Positions 23,101 to 35,300 of a DNA stretch of 64,000 bases are shown here, one piece after another; position 1 is the stretch's first letter, and each line of letters begins with the position of its first letter. This stretch comes from Fusarium oxysporum f. sp. lycopersici 4287 (lineage: Eukaryota; Ascomycota; Sordariomycetes; Hypocreales; Nectriaceae): assembly GCF_000149955.1 (NCBI RefSeq), contig NC_030994.1, positions 3,154,366 through 3,218,365 on the forward strand, written 5' to 3'. Both the position numbers and the translations under genes were made by a program. The notes below the pieces were generated by a model. It was not told the origin of the DNA, ran no database searches, and saw only the letters and a program-made list of their open reading frames with translations.

Positions 23101-23355
23101 TGACCTTGTGACAAGTCTGGAGGAGCTTTGCAGTATCGATCAATGAGCGGTCGGGGAGAGTAACTTCAAGGACGACGTGGAACAGATACTGCGATGGATC
23201 TAGGAGTTGAGTGAGCAATATGCCCGTCTGCATAGGGGAGCATGGGTATATATCCTCGACCATGTCAAACGAAACATGAGCATTGGGAAGATGTGTAGTG
23301 ATGATCTCGTGCAGATCCGCGTAGCTGATGGGCAAAAGAGGAAAGTCGCTGAGTG
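20156..23355 (-). other. NRPS module 6: C6, T6 without A domain, terminal C7
   Basis: C6 has NHAVTDG (near 22849), again with the first His replaced after an epimerase. Where an A domain of about 500 residues would lie there is only a serine-rich linker of about 70 residues (near 22000-21800). T6 has ESGGDS near 21691. C7, near 21420-20190, has SHAQYDG, the pattern of fungal terminal condensation domains that cyclise the peptide. T6 must be loaded in trans or by one of the five A domains, which would then be used twice. Confidence 0.85.
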
Positions 23356-26300
23356 TGGGGGCAGAAGGGGTCTCGGCAAGCTTTCTCGTAGTATTGATGA
23401 GGATCTCCTTACAGTTGGACACCCATTTCTCGATAACGTCTTGACGAAGCATGTGTTGATTATACATCAAGGTGAAGACAATGCCCTCATCAAGTACAGA
23501 TATAGAAATCTCAAAGAGAGCCAGACGGCAGGTCTCAGGCGCGACGTCGGAAATAGCGAGAGTGTCTTGCTCCGTGAATGGAAAGTCAAGCGTACTAAAG
23601 AGAGAATTGCCGTGGCCTGATTGTTGAGTGCGACCGAGATAATTGAGCAAAATCTCCATTGGTTCGTCATTGCCTGACTCGGTGAGGTAGCGATGGGCAA
23701 AGTACGGGCGGCCATTGCTAGGAACGCTGCGGCGCACATCTTTCACCCTCCGAACATGGTCGATGTCATCGCCGTGATCGAGACTCTGTCGTGATACGTG
23801 TACAGGGCAGAGCGAGGTGAACCATCCGACAGTCTGTGAAGGATCAATCGTTTGATCCCAAGGTTCGCGGCCATGCCCTTCGTTGAACAGTGTTGGCAGC
23901 TCCCGCTCGACGAAGCTCTGTGCAAAGGATTTGAGAATTGCCGTGATGAATAGATCTAGGGGTTCAGTCTTGAAGGCTCTGTGCGAGTCACCAAGTATGG
24001 AGGCGACGACGTCAGTCTCTGTGATGACGAAAGACTTTTGTTTCATGTCTCCGTAGACGTTGGCAGTCTCTGATATGCCCCAGAACTCCAAGTCGGCTGG
24101 TTGTATAGCAAATGGCAGAAGTGTTGCACCATTGTCGAGGGAATTGACATGTTTGATCTGTAAAGCATTCCATCTGCGGAACGAGAGGGGCTTGGAAGAT
24201 GGCGAATAGGTAGAGGTCAGTAGTGCCTCGAGGTCGTGGATGATATTAATCCAAGAATGATGTCGACGACCAAATGATGCGCTACAAGTGACAATACTTG
24301 AGAGCCATCAGACAGTGTGAATAGGTCGACTGCAAAGACGGGCCCAGAAACATCAATACTGCTGTGGCTGGCCGCTACGATTGGAATCATGTCAGGTTCC
24401 GAAGCAACCTCGTGATTCTTGAAACCATAGGAACCTTGAATATGTGAGGCGATGTGCTGTGTCCACTTCGCATCAGGGGATTTGTTGAACCGCGCGCGAA
24501 GCATCGGATGTCTCTCAACAATAGCATCAAGAGCGTTTTGGAGGCTAGATATGTCGACAGGCCTGCTGATGGACAAGAGTTGGCTCTGGTTGAGGCGATC
24601 TCCACCGTCCGTGTCGGTGCTGTTGTTGAAGAAGAGGCGTTGAATTGGGGACAGCTCGAATGCTTGATCGTCATCTTCCTCGTAGTAGTCAATCACTTGG
24701 TGTTCTTTGGCGGCGACGACAGTGGCTAACTCCGAAATTCCCTTGGCGCTCATGATGTCCTGCATAGTCAATGCAATCGATTGGTCGTGGCAGCGCGTAA
24801 GTATTTGGATTGCCATGATGGAGTCGCCGCCGAGAGAAATAAGAGAACGGTTCAGAGGCGTTTCCGTCTCTGAAATGTTGAGGACCGACGCCCAGATACG
24901 CCTGAGCTGCTGGCTAGCTGGTGTCATTACCGCGTCCACAGCATCTTGGCCGTGATCCAAGTCGACGGTGATTTTGCAAAAGTCCACATCTGCATCAGCA
25001 AGCCAACTGCTCGCACTCGCTCTATCGAGCTTGCCAGATAGTAAGAGGGGAATGGCTCGGACCGCCAACCAAACCGACGGAACCATATATGGTGGAAGCG
25101 TCTCGGCGAGATCGTGTTGGAGCGCGCAGATCTGTGTTCGGGCAGCATCCATGGCGGAATCATGAATAGGGACAAAACCAGACGTAGCGAGGGATGACTC
25201 GGCGGGCAAAGGATCTTGGAGAGAAGTAATGGCTACCAGTCGGCCCTTGAAGATGCCAGATTGTGGTAGATTGACCAAGACCTGGCGGATGCGCGGGTCA
25301 GACTCAAGGCAAGCCTCAATCTCACCGAGCTCCATGCGCTGGCCGTGAAGCTTGACCTGGTGATCCTTGCGCCCTAGATAGTCGAGAGACCCATCAGGAC
25401 AATACCTGACCAAGTCGCCAGTCTTGTACAGACGCACGGGCTCGCTCGTGAAAAGGTACATCCATGCTGGGTCCTCGATGAACGATGCAGCCGTCCGATC
25501 CCTGTCGTTCAAATACCCGCGGGCCACAATGGGCCCGCTGATGAGAAGCTCTCCTACACATCCCACAGGGACAAGGCAGTTGTGATCTCTCGGATCGACG
25601 ACCCAAGTGTGGTTCCCGTCCATGGCGTGGCCGATATTCGCGGGGTCCTTGGTAGAAACAGAACTGTTTGCAACCGCAAACATGGTACACTCAGCTGGCC
25701 CGTAGCCATTCATCAGCTCTACCTTGTCTCCCCAGGCACTGATCGTTTCGGTGGTCAGAGTCTCGCCTCCACAGATCAGTGTCTGCAATGTCTTGAACTT
25801 GGAGGGGTCCTGTAGATTTGCGAGTGAGGGGGTTAGGAATGCCCAGGTGACCCCGAGGGTGTTCATGGAACCGGCCAGATCGGTCATCCTCATGTCCTCG
25901 CTGGGAACGCAGACACAGGCACCAATGGTGAGTGGAGCGAACGTCTCTCCGATTGCGATGTCGAATGCATAGGACGCAAAATGGAGTACTCCCGAAGCTG
26001 GATTCATGTTCATGCGTTTCATGAAAGCCCTCGAGCTTGTTACAAACGAACCATGTTCAATGACCACTCCTTTCGGCTTTCCGGTACTGCCGGAGGTATA
26101 GATGACAAACGCGGCATGTCGAGGTGCGACGGCTGGCAGATCATGCACAGAAACATGTTGACAAGGTAGCTGCATAGTGAAAAGCTCAGCCTCGATCAAG
26201 ACAACAGACTCGACAATGCCGTGAAAGCGCTCTTGATACTGCGGTGCGCATAGCGCAACACGGGCCTTGCAGTCGCGGGTGATCTCGGCGTGGCGCGCAG

Positions 26301-29300
26301 AAGGATGCGCAGGGTCCAAGGGAACGATGGCGCCGCCGGCGAGTATCACAGCGAGCATCGAGACTGTCGTCCAGAGAGATTTATCCATACAGCATGGAAC
26401 CAGCTCATTAGCGCATACACCCTTTTGCACGAGTATCCTGGCGAGGTGCGAGGCGTGTTGAGCAAGATCATCGTAGCTGAGTTGACCATCCCAGGCGTGA
26501 ATAGCGGTCTCGTTACCATTGGTTGCTGCTGACTGCCAGAACAAGTCGGGAATGCTCTCTTCTGAAGTCTCAAGAACTCGGCTGTTCCATCCTCTGATCA
26601 TCTTCAAGTCCTCTTGGCCATAGAGCCGAAGTTCCGATACCTTACGAGTAGGTTGCCGAAGCGATAGATCCGTGAGTTGTTCTACCAGCGTCTCGAACTG
26701 CTGGGCGATGTGTTGCGTCTGCCAACTCGAAATGACCTTGTTGTCGTGGTGAATTGTCAAGACGAGCTCGTGCGCCTCGATGGAGCATTCGACAACAAGG
26801 GGATATGTGAAGAAACTTTGCTGACCCACCTCGTCTTGGATCGGGTTCAACAGGTCATTCTGGCCCGTTCCTTGGTCGGATGACTGTATGACCAGCAAGT
26901 TCTGGAAGTCACAGGCGACTGCTATGGTATCGTCTAAACGTCTGATGCGCTGGAGGCCCGCATGCTGATGGGGGATTACCTGCGTGGCTCGTGCATGAAG
27001 ACTCTTCAACAAGTCGCCAATGGTGCTGTTGCGATCGATCTGAACTCTTGAAGGCACCGTGGTTAATGTAGGTCCAAGAATGTCTTGTACATGATCGAGG
27101 GCAATGTCACGTCCAGACAGGGTCTCGCCGAAGACGACATCGTCAGCTCCTGTTTGAGACCCCAGGACAAGCGCCCATGCTGCGCGGACGATTGTTGGGA
27201 TCGTTATGTCCATTCCAAGTCCGTTTCTGCTGTACTGGATTGTATGTGTCAAGGATTCATGACATGATTGCGCGGCTGGTGCAGAAGAGACTTTGGGGAA
27301 ATGAGATACGGAGGAGGCTTCTTGGAACCTAGCTCTCCAAAAGTCGTCAGAGGCTTCAGCGTCAACGTCGGCTAGGTACTTGATAAAGTTGGCGTATTCG
27401 ACCACGGGCTCATGGGCAGTGTCTCCACGGTAGAACTGAGATACTAGCTTGAGTAGAGAGGGCATACTCCACGCATCGTATAGCGCGTGGTGGATGACCC
27501 ATACAAAGTGGCAAGGCCCATCACCAGGCGAGCTAACGATACTGTAGCGGGCTAAAGCTCCTCCGTTGTGCTCAGGTACCGATCCAGCCTTAGTAGTGGC
27601 AGACTCGAGATCGTCATGATTCTCCCACTCGATTTCGTGGGGCGCAAGGACAGCTTGGTAGGATTTAAATGAGAGGGTGTTCACGATACGCGTTCTCAAA
27701 ATGTCGACTCGGTCAACGGTATTCTGCCAAGCCAGCTTGAAACGATCGATGGAGATGTCCAAGGGAAGCTTGAAAACATACGTCGCGACATATGCACCAG
27801 GCTGCTGCAAGGACGAGGCAACAAGACCCTCTTGGAGAGAGCTACAAGGGTAGACATCCAGGATCTGGCTCTCCTGCACGCCGCACCGACCTGCAACCTC
27901 GTGCAGAAGCAACGAAGGGTCTTGAACGTCTGAAAGAAGCGAAAACGGGTCTACGATTGAGACAGGAGTTTCGTCCGAGTGTTTGCATGACATGGCCATG
28001 TCTGACAAGACAGGGTTGTTGAAGATGGCCATGACGGTGATGACAACGCCTTCCGTCCTGGACGCCGCAACGAGCTTCATGGCGTCGACTGAATCACCAC
28101 CGAGTCTGAAGAAGCTATCGCCTTTGCTGATCTGGTCGATAGGAATGTTCAAGACTGTGGCCCAGGCTTTCTGTAGCTTGCGCTGCATCGCCGTGGTAGG
28201 GAGGTTCCCGGTTCGAGCCGTCCCAGAGAGCTTATAGGAAGCCATGAACTGAGGTGGTATAGACTTGGCAATAACCTTGAGTCTCTGGCGATCTAGTTTC
28301 CCAGCCAAGGTCAATGGCATCTTTGACAGTGGGATGTAGATGGTAGGGACCATGTACGATGGTAGAGCATTCCTGAGGGCTGACTTGAGAGACTGGGCAA
28401 GTTCAGTTGAAGCACTCGACATGCTTGCTAGAAGTGGGTCAACATCGTGGGTAAAAGTATCCTCGACATCATCGTCGCTGGTAAAGAAGACGGCTAGTGC
28501 CTTGGTTGACGTCTTGCTCTGCGGAACAACTATATCAACAGCGGCTTGAATGTGGTTTGGTACGTTCGCTTGAACATGATACTCGATCTCGCCGAGCTCG
28601 ATACGTTGTCCATTGAGTTTGATCTGTGTGTCCTTGCGCGACACGTACTTGAGAGATCCATCCGAGTTGTACATGACCAGATCACCAGTCTTGTACAGAC
28701 GACCTATGCCATCTCCCTCAAGCTTCATGCCTTGACGCCATAATGGAGGTTCGATGAATGCCTCCTTTGTCTTTGTCTCGTTGCCAAGATAGCCTCTGGC
28801 CACAATGGGCCCTTCCACGAGTAGTTCACCGATGCTGCCGACTGGCATAAGGCGATTGTGGTTTCGCGCATCGACAACCCAGCAACGACTACCAACAGCA
28901 TTACCGATAGTAGAGGGGTCACTGTTGAGGATGCTTCCGTCATGATCAACCTTCGTGCTCGTTGCAGCGATAACAGACGTCTCACTGGGACCGTAAGCGT
29001 TGATCAGAGAGGCGTGGCCAGCCCATTTCGTAATGTGGTCTCTTGACATGGCTTCGCCACCGGTAACGAGGACCTTGAGAGTAGGAAGACTGCCCGGCTT
29101 GAGAACGCTCGCGACAGATGGCGTAAGCAGAGTCCAGTTGACGTTAAACTTGGTAATGGCGCCTGACAAGTCGTTCATGCGGTCTTGGTCGCTGGGGATA
29201 CAGATACAGCCGCCCACTAACAAGGTGGAGAGGATCTCCATGACGCTGGCATCGAATGTGTGCGACGCGAACTGCAGCACACGAGAGGTTGATGTCATCA

Positions 29301-32300
29301 TGATAGCCTTGGCGTGAGCGGTGCCTCCAGTGGTGAAGGATGCATGCTCGATTATCGTACCCTTGGGAACACCTGTCGTTCCTGAGGTGAAGATTATGTA
29401 GGCAGCATTTTCAGGCCGAACCGTGACTCTGGGTGAACCTGGCAACACGGGGGGCAGCAACGGCATAGTCTCCTTGCCAAGAGGAATAGCCGGTAGGTCT
29501 AGGCTCTCGAATTTGGCCTTCAAGGACGTGGAGCAGATGATCAGCTTGGCGTCAACATTACTGACCAAGAACCTGATACGATCGGGCGGATGAGTAGGGT
29601 CCAGAGGAACAAAGGCGCCGCCGGCCTTCAAGACTGCCATCATGGCAACGACGGTCCATGCTGACTTTTCGAAACAAAGCGGGATATACATCTCGGGCCC
29701 GACGCCGAGAAAGACGAGGTACTGAGCAAATCGTGAAGCCGCTGCATCAAGTTCAGGGTAGGCAAAGGTGGCATCCCATGCGTCGATAGCGGGTGTATGG
29801 TCAGGTAGTCGTTGACAGTTGTGCTCAAAGACGTGGTGCACACATTCGTTCAACACCTCGGGCTCGGCATTGTTCCACGAAATCAACTGCTGTCTACCGT
29901 GGTCACTGAGAATGTTCAGTTGGCCTACCGGAATTGCCGTGTCACATCGCGCCATTGAGGAAAGGACCTGGTCGAATGTAGAAGCAATGCTGGCGGCCTG
30001 CGCGTCTGAGACTTTGTCTTGCCAGTAGCATAACTGGAGCTCGACATTTGAGTCCCACACTTCGACGTTGACAGTCATGTCGTATTCGCTAGGGTCCTGC
30101 GCATCTCTGACGTCGAACGAGATGGCACCGGTTGCCATGTCTTTGGAGACTGATCTACGCTGGAAGGAATAGGCAGTGTTGAAGAGAGGCTCGTTGGAGA
30201 TACCCATGGCGTGCTGGAAGCTGGCAAGCGAGACATTCTTGTAGTTCATAGCCGTGGCTAGGTCATCTTGGATGGCTCGCAGGGCATTATCGAGGCTGGT
30301 GGACGGGTCAAGACGGACGCGGCAGACGAGCATACTGATGAATACTCCAATTGCCTCGTCAATGCCACTGACGGGTACGTCTCTGTCGGCGACGAGATAG
30401 CCGAAGCACACATGATCAAGGCCTGTGTATGCTTGGAGGACCAGTGCCCAAGCCAGTTGTAGCAGGTTGGATAGAGTGATACCTCTTTCAGTGCAGAGCG
30501 CTTGAAGCTTGGCAGCATGCGAGATACCTTGAGCAAGAGTTCGAAGAGTCCTGGGCCCTGTAGCCCCGTCAGTTAGCAGAGGCAGACAACAAGGCTCAGC
30601 TCCGTCCAAATACTCTTTCCAGTACTTGGCGTCCTGAGAGCCCCCGCTCTGCTGCAAGAAGGAGACGTAGTCCCTGTAAACTGCAAGGTTGGCAGTGTCC
30701 AGGCTGCCCTCGTACGCCAAGCCAAGGTCGCGGAACAGAATAGGCATAGAGGTTCCATCGGAGATGGCATGACTCATTTCAAGAATACACAGCACTGTAT
30801 CCCCTGCGGTGTTGAAGATTGTGAAACGGTGAGGTGGGTGGTTTGTAGGAAGGCCGAGTGGTGAATGTTCACTGAGCCTCTGGTCTACCTCTGTGGCGGG
30901 ACATTCAATGATGGAAACATTGATATCGTGATTCCTTAGAACAACCTGACTTATAGCGCCCTCCTGTAGCAGACTGTCCATAAAGGCGGTCCGAAGCGTA
31001 GAATGGCGATGGACCACACGCTTCCACGAGTCTGATAGCCGCTTTACGTCGATCACATCGCCTGGTCGTATGGATGTAACCGAAAATGTGATCGAGTAAG
31101 AGTAGTATCCAGGGTCTTTGATCTGGGACAATAGGATGCCCTGCTGAACAGAGGAGCATTGATATACTGCTTCAACATTGTCAAGAGTGATGCCCACCTC
31201 ATCGAGACTCTGTTTAACCTGGGACTCCTTCTTGAAGGCCAGAGGAAGCAAAGACAGATCCGGGGATGGCTCTCGTGTAACCTGAGATAACCTTTGGGCT
31301 GCTCGGTGTATATAGTCCCTACAGCTCTGAGTCCATTTGCTGATAGACGACTGGTTGTGCATGTGGCGGTTGATGGAAAAGTCAAAGGTTAGCCCTTCGT
31401 TAGTGAAAGAGGCAGAAATCTCGATGATGGCTAATCGTGGGATGTTGGCCCCAATGTCAGACAGCGAGCTCAAAGAGTTCAACATGTTTCCATCGACAGA
31501 TTTGAACACGGAGTCCTCAGTTCCAAAGTCCTGTATATGACCAAGGAAATTAAAGGCAATTTCCACTGGGAATTCGATCTGGGACTTCGAGTCAGGTAAC
31601 ATGCTATGAGCAAAGTACGGTCGACCGTTGCCGGGAAGCTTTCTCCGAAAGTCGCGTATCCAGCACACTACATCAAGGATGTCATGCTCAGCGGGAAGAG
31701 CTTCCGGGAGGAAGACAGGACAGAGAGTGGTGAACCATCCAACGGTACGTGATAAATCCAGACTGTCATCAGGAGGCTCTCTTCCATGACCCTCGTTGAA
31801 TATGGGGGGTATCGAAGACCGGTCTGGAAATGTTTGGCGGAAGGATGCTAACAGTGATGCTAGCAAGACGTCAACAACATCATGACTGCTACCTGAGAGC
31901 AGGTTTGATGTGCCAGTGGGTATCGTCATAGTCTCTGTGATTGAGTCGCCATGGAGATTTGGTACGCCTTCCATACCCCAGTATCGGTGATCCTGTAGAG
32001 GGACTGGAATGTCGTGGAATGAACGCTCCAGTGAAGCCTTCCGAGCTTCTTCGTGTTGTTTGGAACTCCAAGTCTGGAAGGAGAATGGTTTCGCTGGGCT
32101 GTGGAGAGATGCTGAAAAAAGCCCTTCTAGATCCTGTAGGATGATGTTCCAAGACACGATATCGACAATCAGGTGATGAGCCACGAATGTGACGATCTGG
32201 TTGCCAGTTCCCTCCATCTCAAACATGTCGGCAGCAAATATCGGTCCATCAATAATGTTTAGGGTAGTCTGGCTCTCCATGACCAACTCCAAGAGACGCT

Positions 32301-35300
32301 TCTCGTCAACCATGCCGTGTGAACGGAGTGTATAGGAGCCAGCTATATCGCTGGTAATCCGCTGGGTCCAGTTGCCATCGACCTGCGAAAAACGAGCACG
32401 CATCATGCTATGCATCTTGACGATACAGTGCAACGCATTCGACAGCTCCTGTGAGGTGATGTTGCGGGTGGTAGCCAGAGTCATGCTCTGGTTGAAGTGG
32501 TGAGAACCCAGGCCAATACTCTCAAAGTAAACCTTTTGAATAGGTGAGAGTTCAAAAGGTTTCTCCAGTTGTTCTTCATCATAAGTGACGTCCTCGACGT
32601 TCGTGACAGTAGAGGCAAGGTCGATGATGGACTTGGCTCGCATGATCTGGCTGACAGTTACAGCCATGTTGGAGGAGCGGCAAATGGCCATAAGCTTCAT
32701 GGCGGATATCGAATCACCGCCGAGGTGAATAAACGACTGCTTGAACGGAACCATGTCGACCTTGAGATTGAGAGCCTTGGCCCAAGCAGCCCTAAGCTTG
32801 ATCTCCACTTCCGATGGTTCTCTATCCAGAGCGGACGCCTCTTCCTGCGCGTCAAGAACGAGGTGGTATTGTTCAAGAGTCATATCCTCGACCCATCGCA
32901 CGGCACGCCTACGGTCAAGCTTGCCAGAGGGGAGGAGGGGAACATGTTTCACGACAATCCACAGAGATGGGATCATGTATGATGTCAGATGCCTTGCAAG
33001 ACCCTCACGAATGCCCACCAATAGGGACGGAGCATATTTGTGCACGATCTGCATCTCTTCATCTCCTGTCATTTCTCCCCTGATGACAGAAAGATAGTTG
33101 GGGGATAGGATGGCTACCAGGCGGGCTTTGAAGGTGCCAGAAGCTGGAACAGCCGCCAGACACGACTCGACGGCAGGGTCCGCGCTCAGATGATGTTCAA
33201 TCTCAGATAACTCGATTCTCTGACCGTTGACTTTGACTTGGTCATCCTTGCGTCCATGGAACTCAATCCCGTCCTCAGTAATCTTGACCAAGTCTCCCGT
33301 CTTGTAAAACTTGCGTTCTGTGCCTGCAGCCGCGGTTGGGAACTGTTGACACCACTTCGGATTGGTGATGAAGGATTCTGCCGTTCTCTCGGGGTCATTC
33401 AGATACCCTTCAGCAAGGATCGGGCCTTCTATCACGAGCTCGCCCACGGCGCCGACAGGCATGAGTCTGTCATGGTTGGCGGCATCAGTGATCCAGCAGA
33501 TACCACCCACTGCACGACCAATATTCGAGGGGGAAGAATCCAGCGTAACACTGGGGTTCACAGCAGCTACCACGGCAGTCTCACTGGGTCCATAAGCGTT
33601 CATAAGACGAACAGACGACGCCCACAAAGAGATATGGACAGAGGACATGGCCTCACCTCCGAGCACCAGTGTTTCGAGACCAGGGACATGCGATGGCTGA
33701 AGCAGCTGGGCTACCGAAGGCGTTAACAGAGCCCAGTTGACATGCATTCGGTTCACAGCACCCGCGAGATCGTGGAGACGCTCGTCGGTACTTGGCACAC
33801 AAACTGTGCCGCCGTGAATAAGCGTGGTGAGGATCTCCATGATACTGGCGTCAAATGTATAGGAGGCAAATTGCATGACGCGCGACGATTCTGTCATGCC
33901 CATGGCTTGACCGTGTGCATACGCGCCAGTGCAGAATGCTGAGTGGTCAACAATGGTTCCCTTGGGCTTTCCAGTTGTGCCGGAGGTGAAGATGATGTAA
34001 GCTGGACTGTTGGCAGACAAGGATGGAGCTGCGTGCTTGGCTGGGTCGTCTTGACCCAGGGCACTATCGTCTGCCAAAGCTTGCGAGACGGAGATGATTT
34101 GCGATCCGAGCTTCATCAAGCGCTCAGCATGCTGGTCGGAGGATAGGACTACTGTGGCGCCAGTATCGGCGAGAATGCCCTTGATGCGAGCATCAGGGTG
34201 CGCTGGGTCGAGAGGCACAAAGGCAGCACCCGATTTGAGAATGGCCAGGATGGAAACAACAGCCAAAGATGACTTGTCCATGCAGAAAGGAACAATAGAA
34301 TGCACTGAAACGCCATTTTCGATCATAACACCAGCAAGACGTGTAGATTGAGAGTCCAGGTCCGCGTATGTGAGGTTCCGGTCCCACGACACGACAGCGA
34401 GTTTGTCTTGTACTTGAGCTAATGTCTGATCCCTGATAGCGTCGTGGATAAGCCCCTCGAAGGGGGGAGGCGGAGTACGGTTCATATCCTGCAGCGTCTG
34501 GTAGTCATTAGAGCTCAACAAAGGTATACCTCCAAGTTTCTCATCCAACAGCTCAGAAGATGAAACGGACTCCAACATGAGTCCAAAGTGATCCATGATG
34601 CGCTGCATCTGAGGCTCAGGTATCACGTTCTGATCAAAATGCACGACAGTCTCTAGCTCACCATCTGCAAAGTGGCACGAGAGCATGAGCGGGTATGACG
34701 AGTAGAAATTAGTACCAGCCATCTCATTAGACTGCTCGCACCAAAAAGCATCCGTCGACTCTCTAGGTCCATAGTTGATGGCCAAGAGGTTCTGAGCGCC
34801 GCAAGCAAGGGCCGTATCAGCGCTGATGTTCCTGATGGACTGGATGCCAGCGAATTGATGGCTTCTCACAGCTGCTGAGCGATCCTGCACAGAGGCAAGG
34901 AGTTCAGCAACGGTCTTTGAGGGCTCAGTAACTACACGTGTTGGTACAGTCGCCAACGTGATACCCGCCATTTCCTCGATTCCAACCACAGGAGCATCGC
35001 GCCCCGTCATGGTTTCCCAGAAGACGACGTCGCTGGTTCCAGAGTAGGTAGAGACCGCCATTGCCCAGGCTGTGCGGATTCTAGTCGCAGTAGTGATCTC
35101 TGATCCCGATAAGCTCCCCAATGTTGCCTTGTGAACCATCAGGCTCGTTGCGGAAGACTGGTAATCGGCGCTGGGAAGACGTGGGAAATGCTGGGCGGAC
35201 ATATTGGAAAGATAGGACTTCCAGAAGTCGGTGTCTTGATTCGGGTCCAAGTCTGTAAGGTACTTGATAAAGTTGGAGTAGTCGGGGCCCTTGAGTTGCG

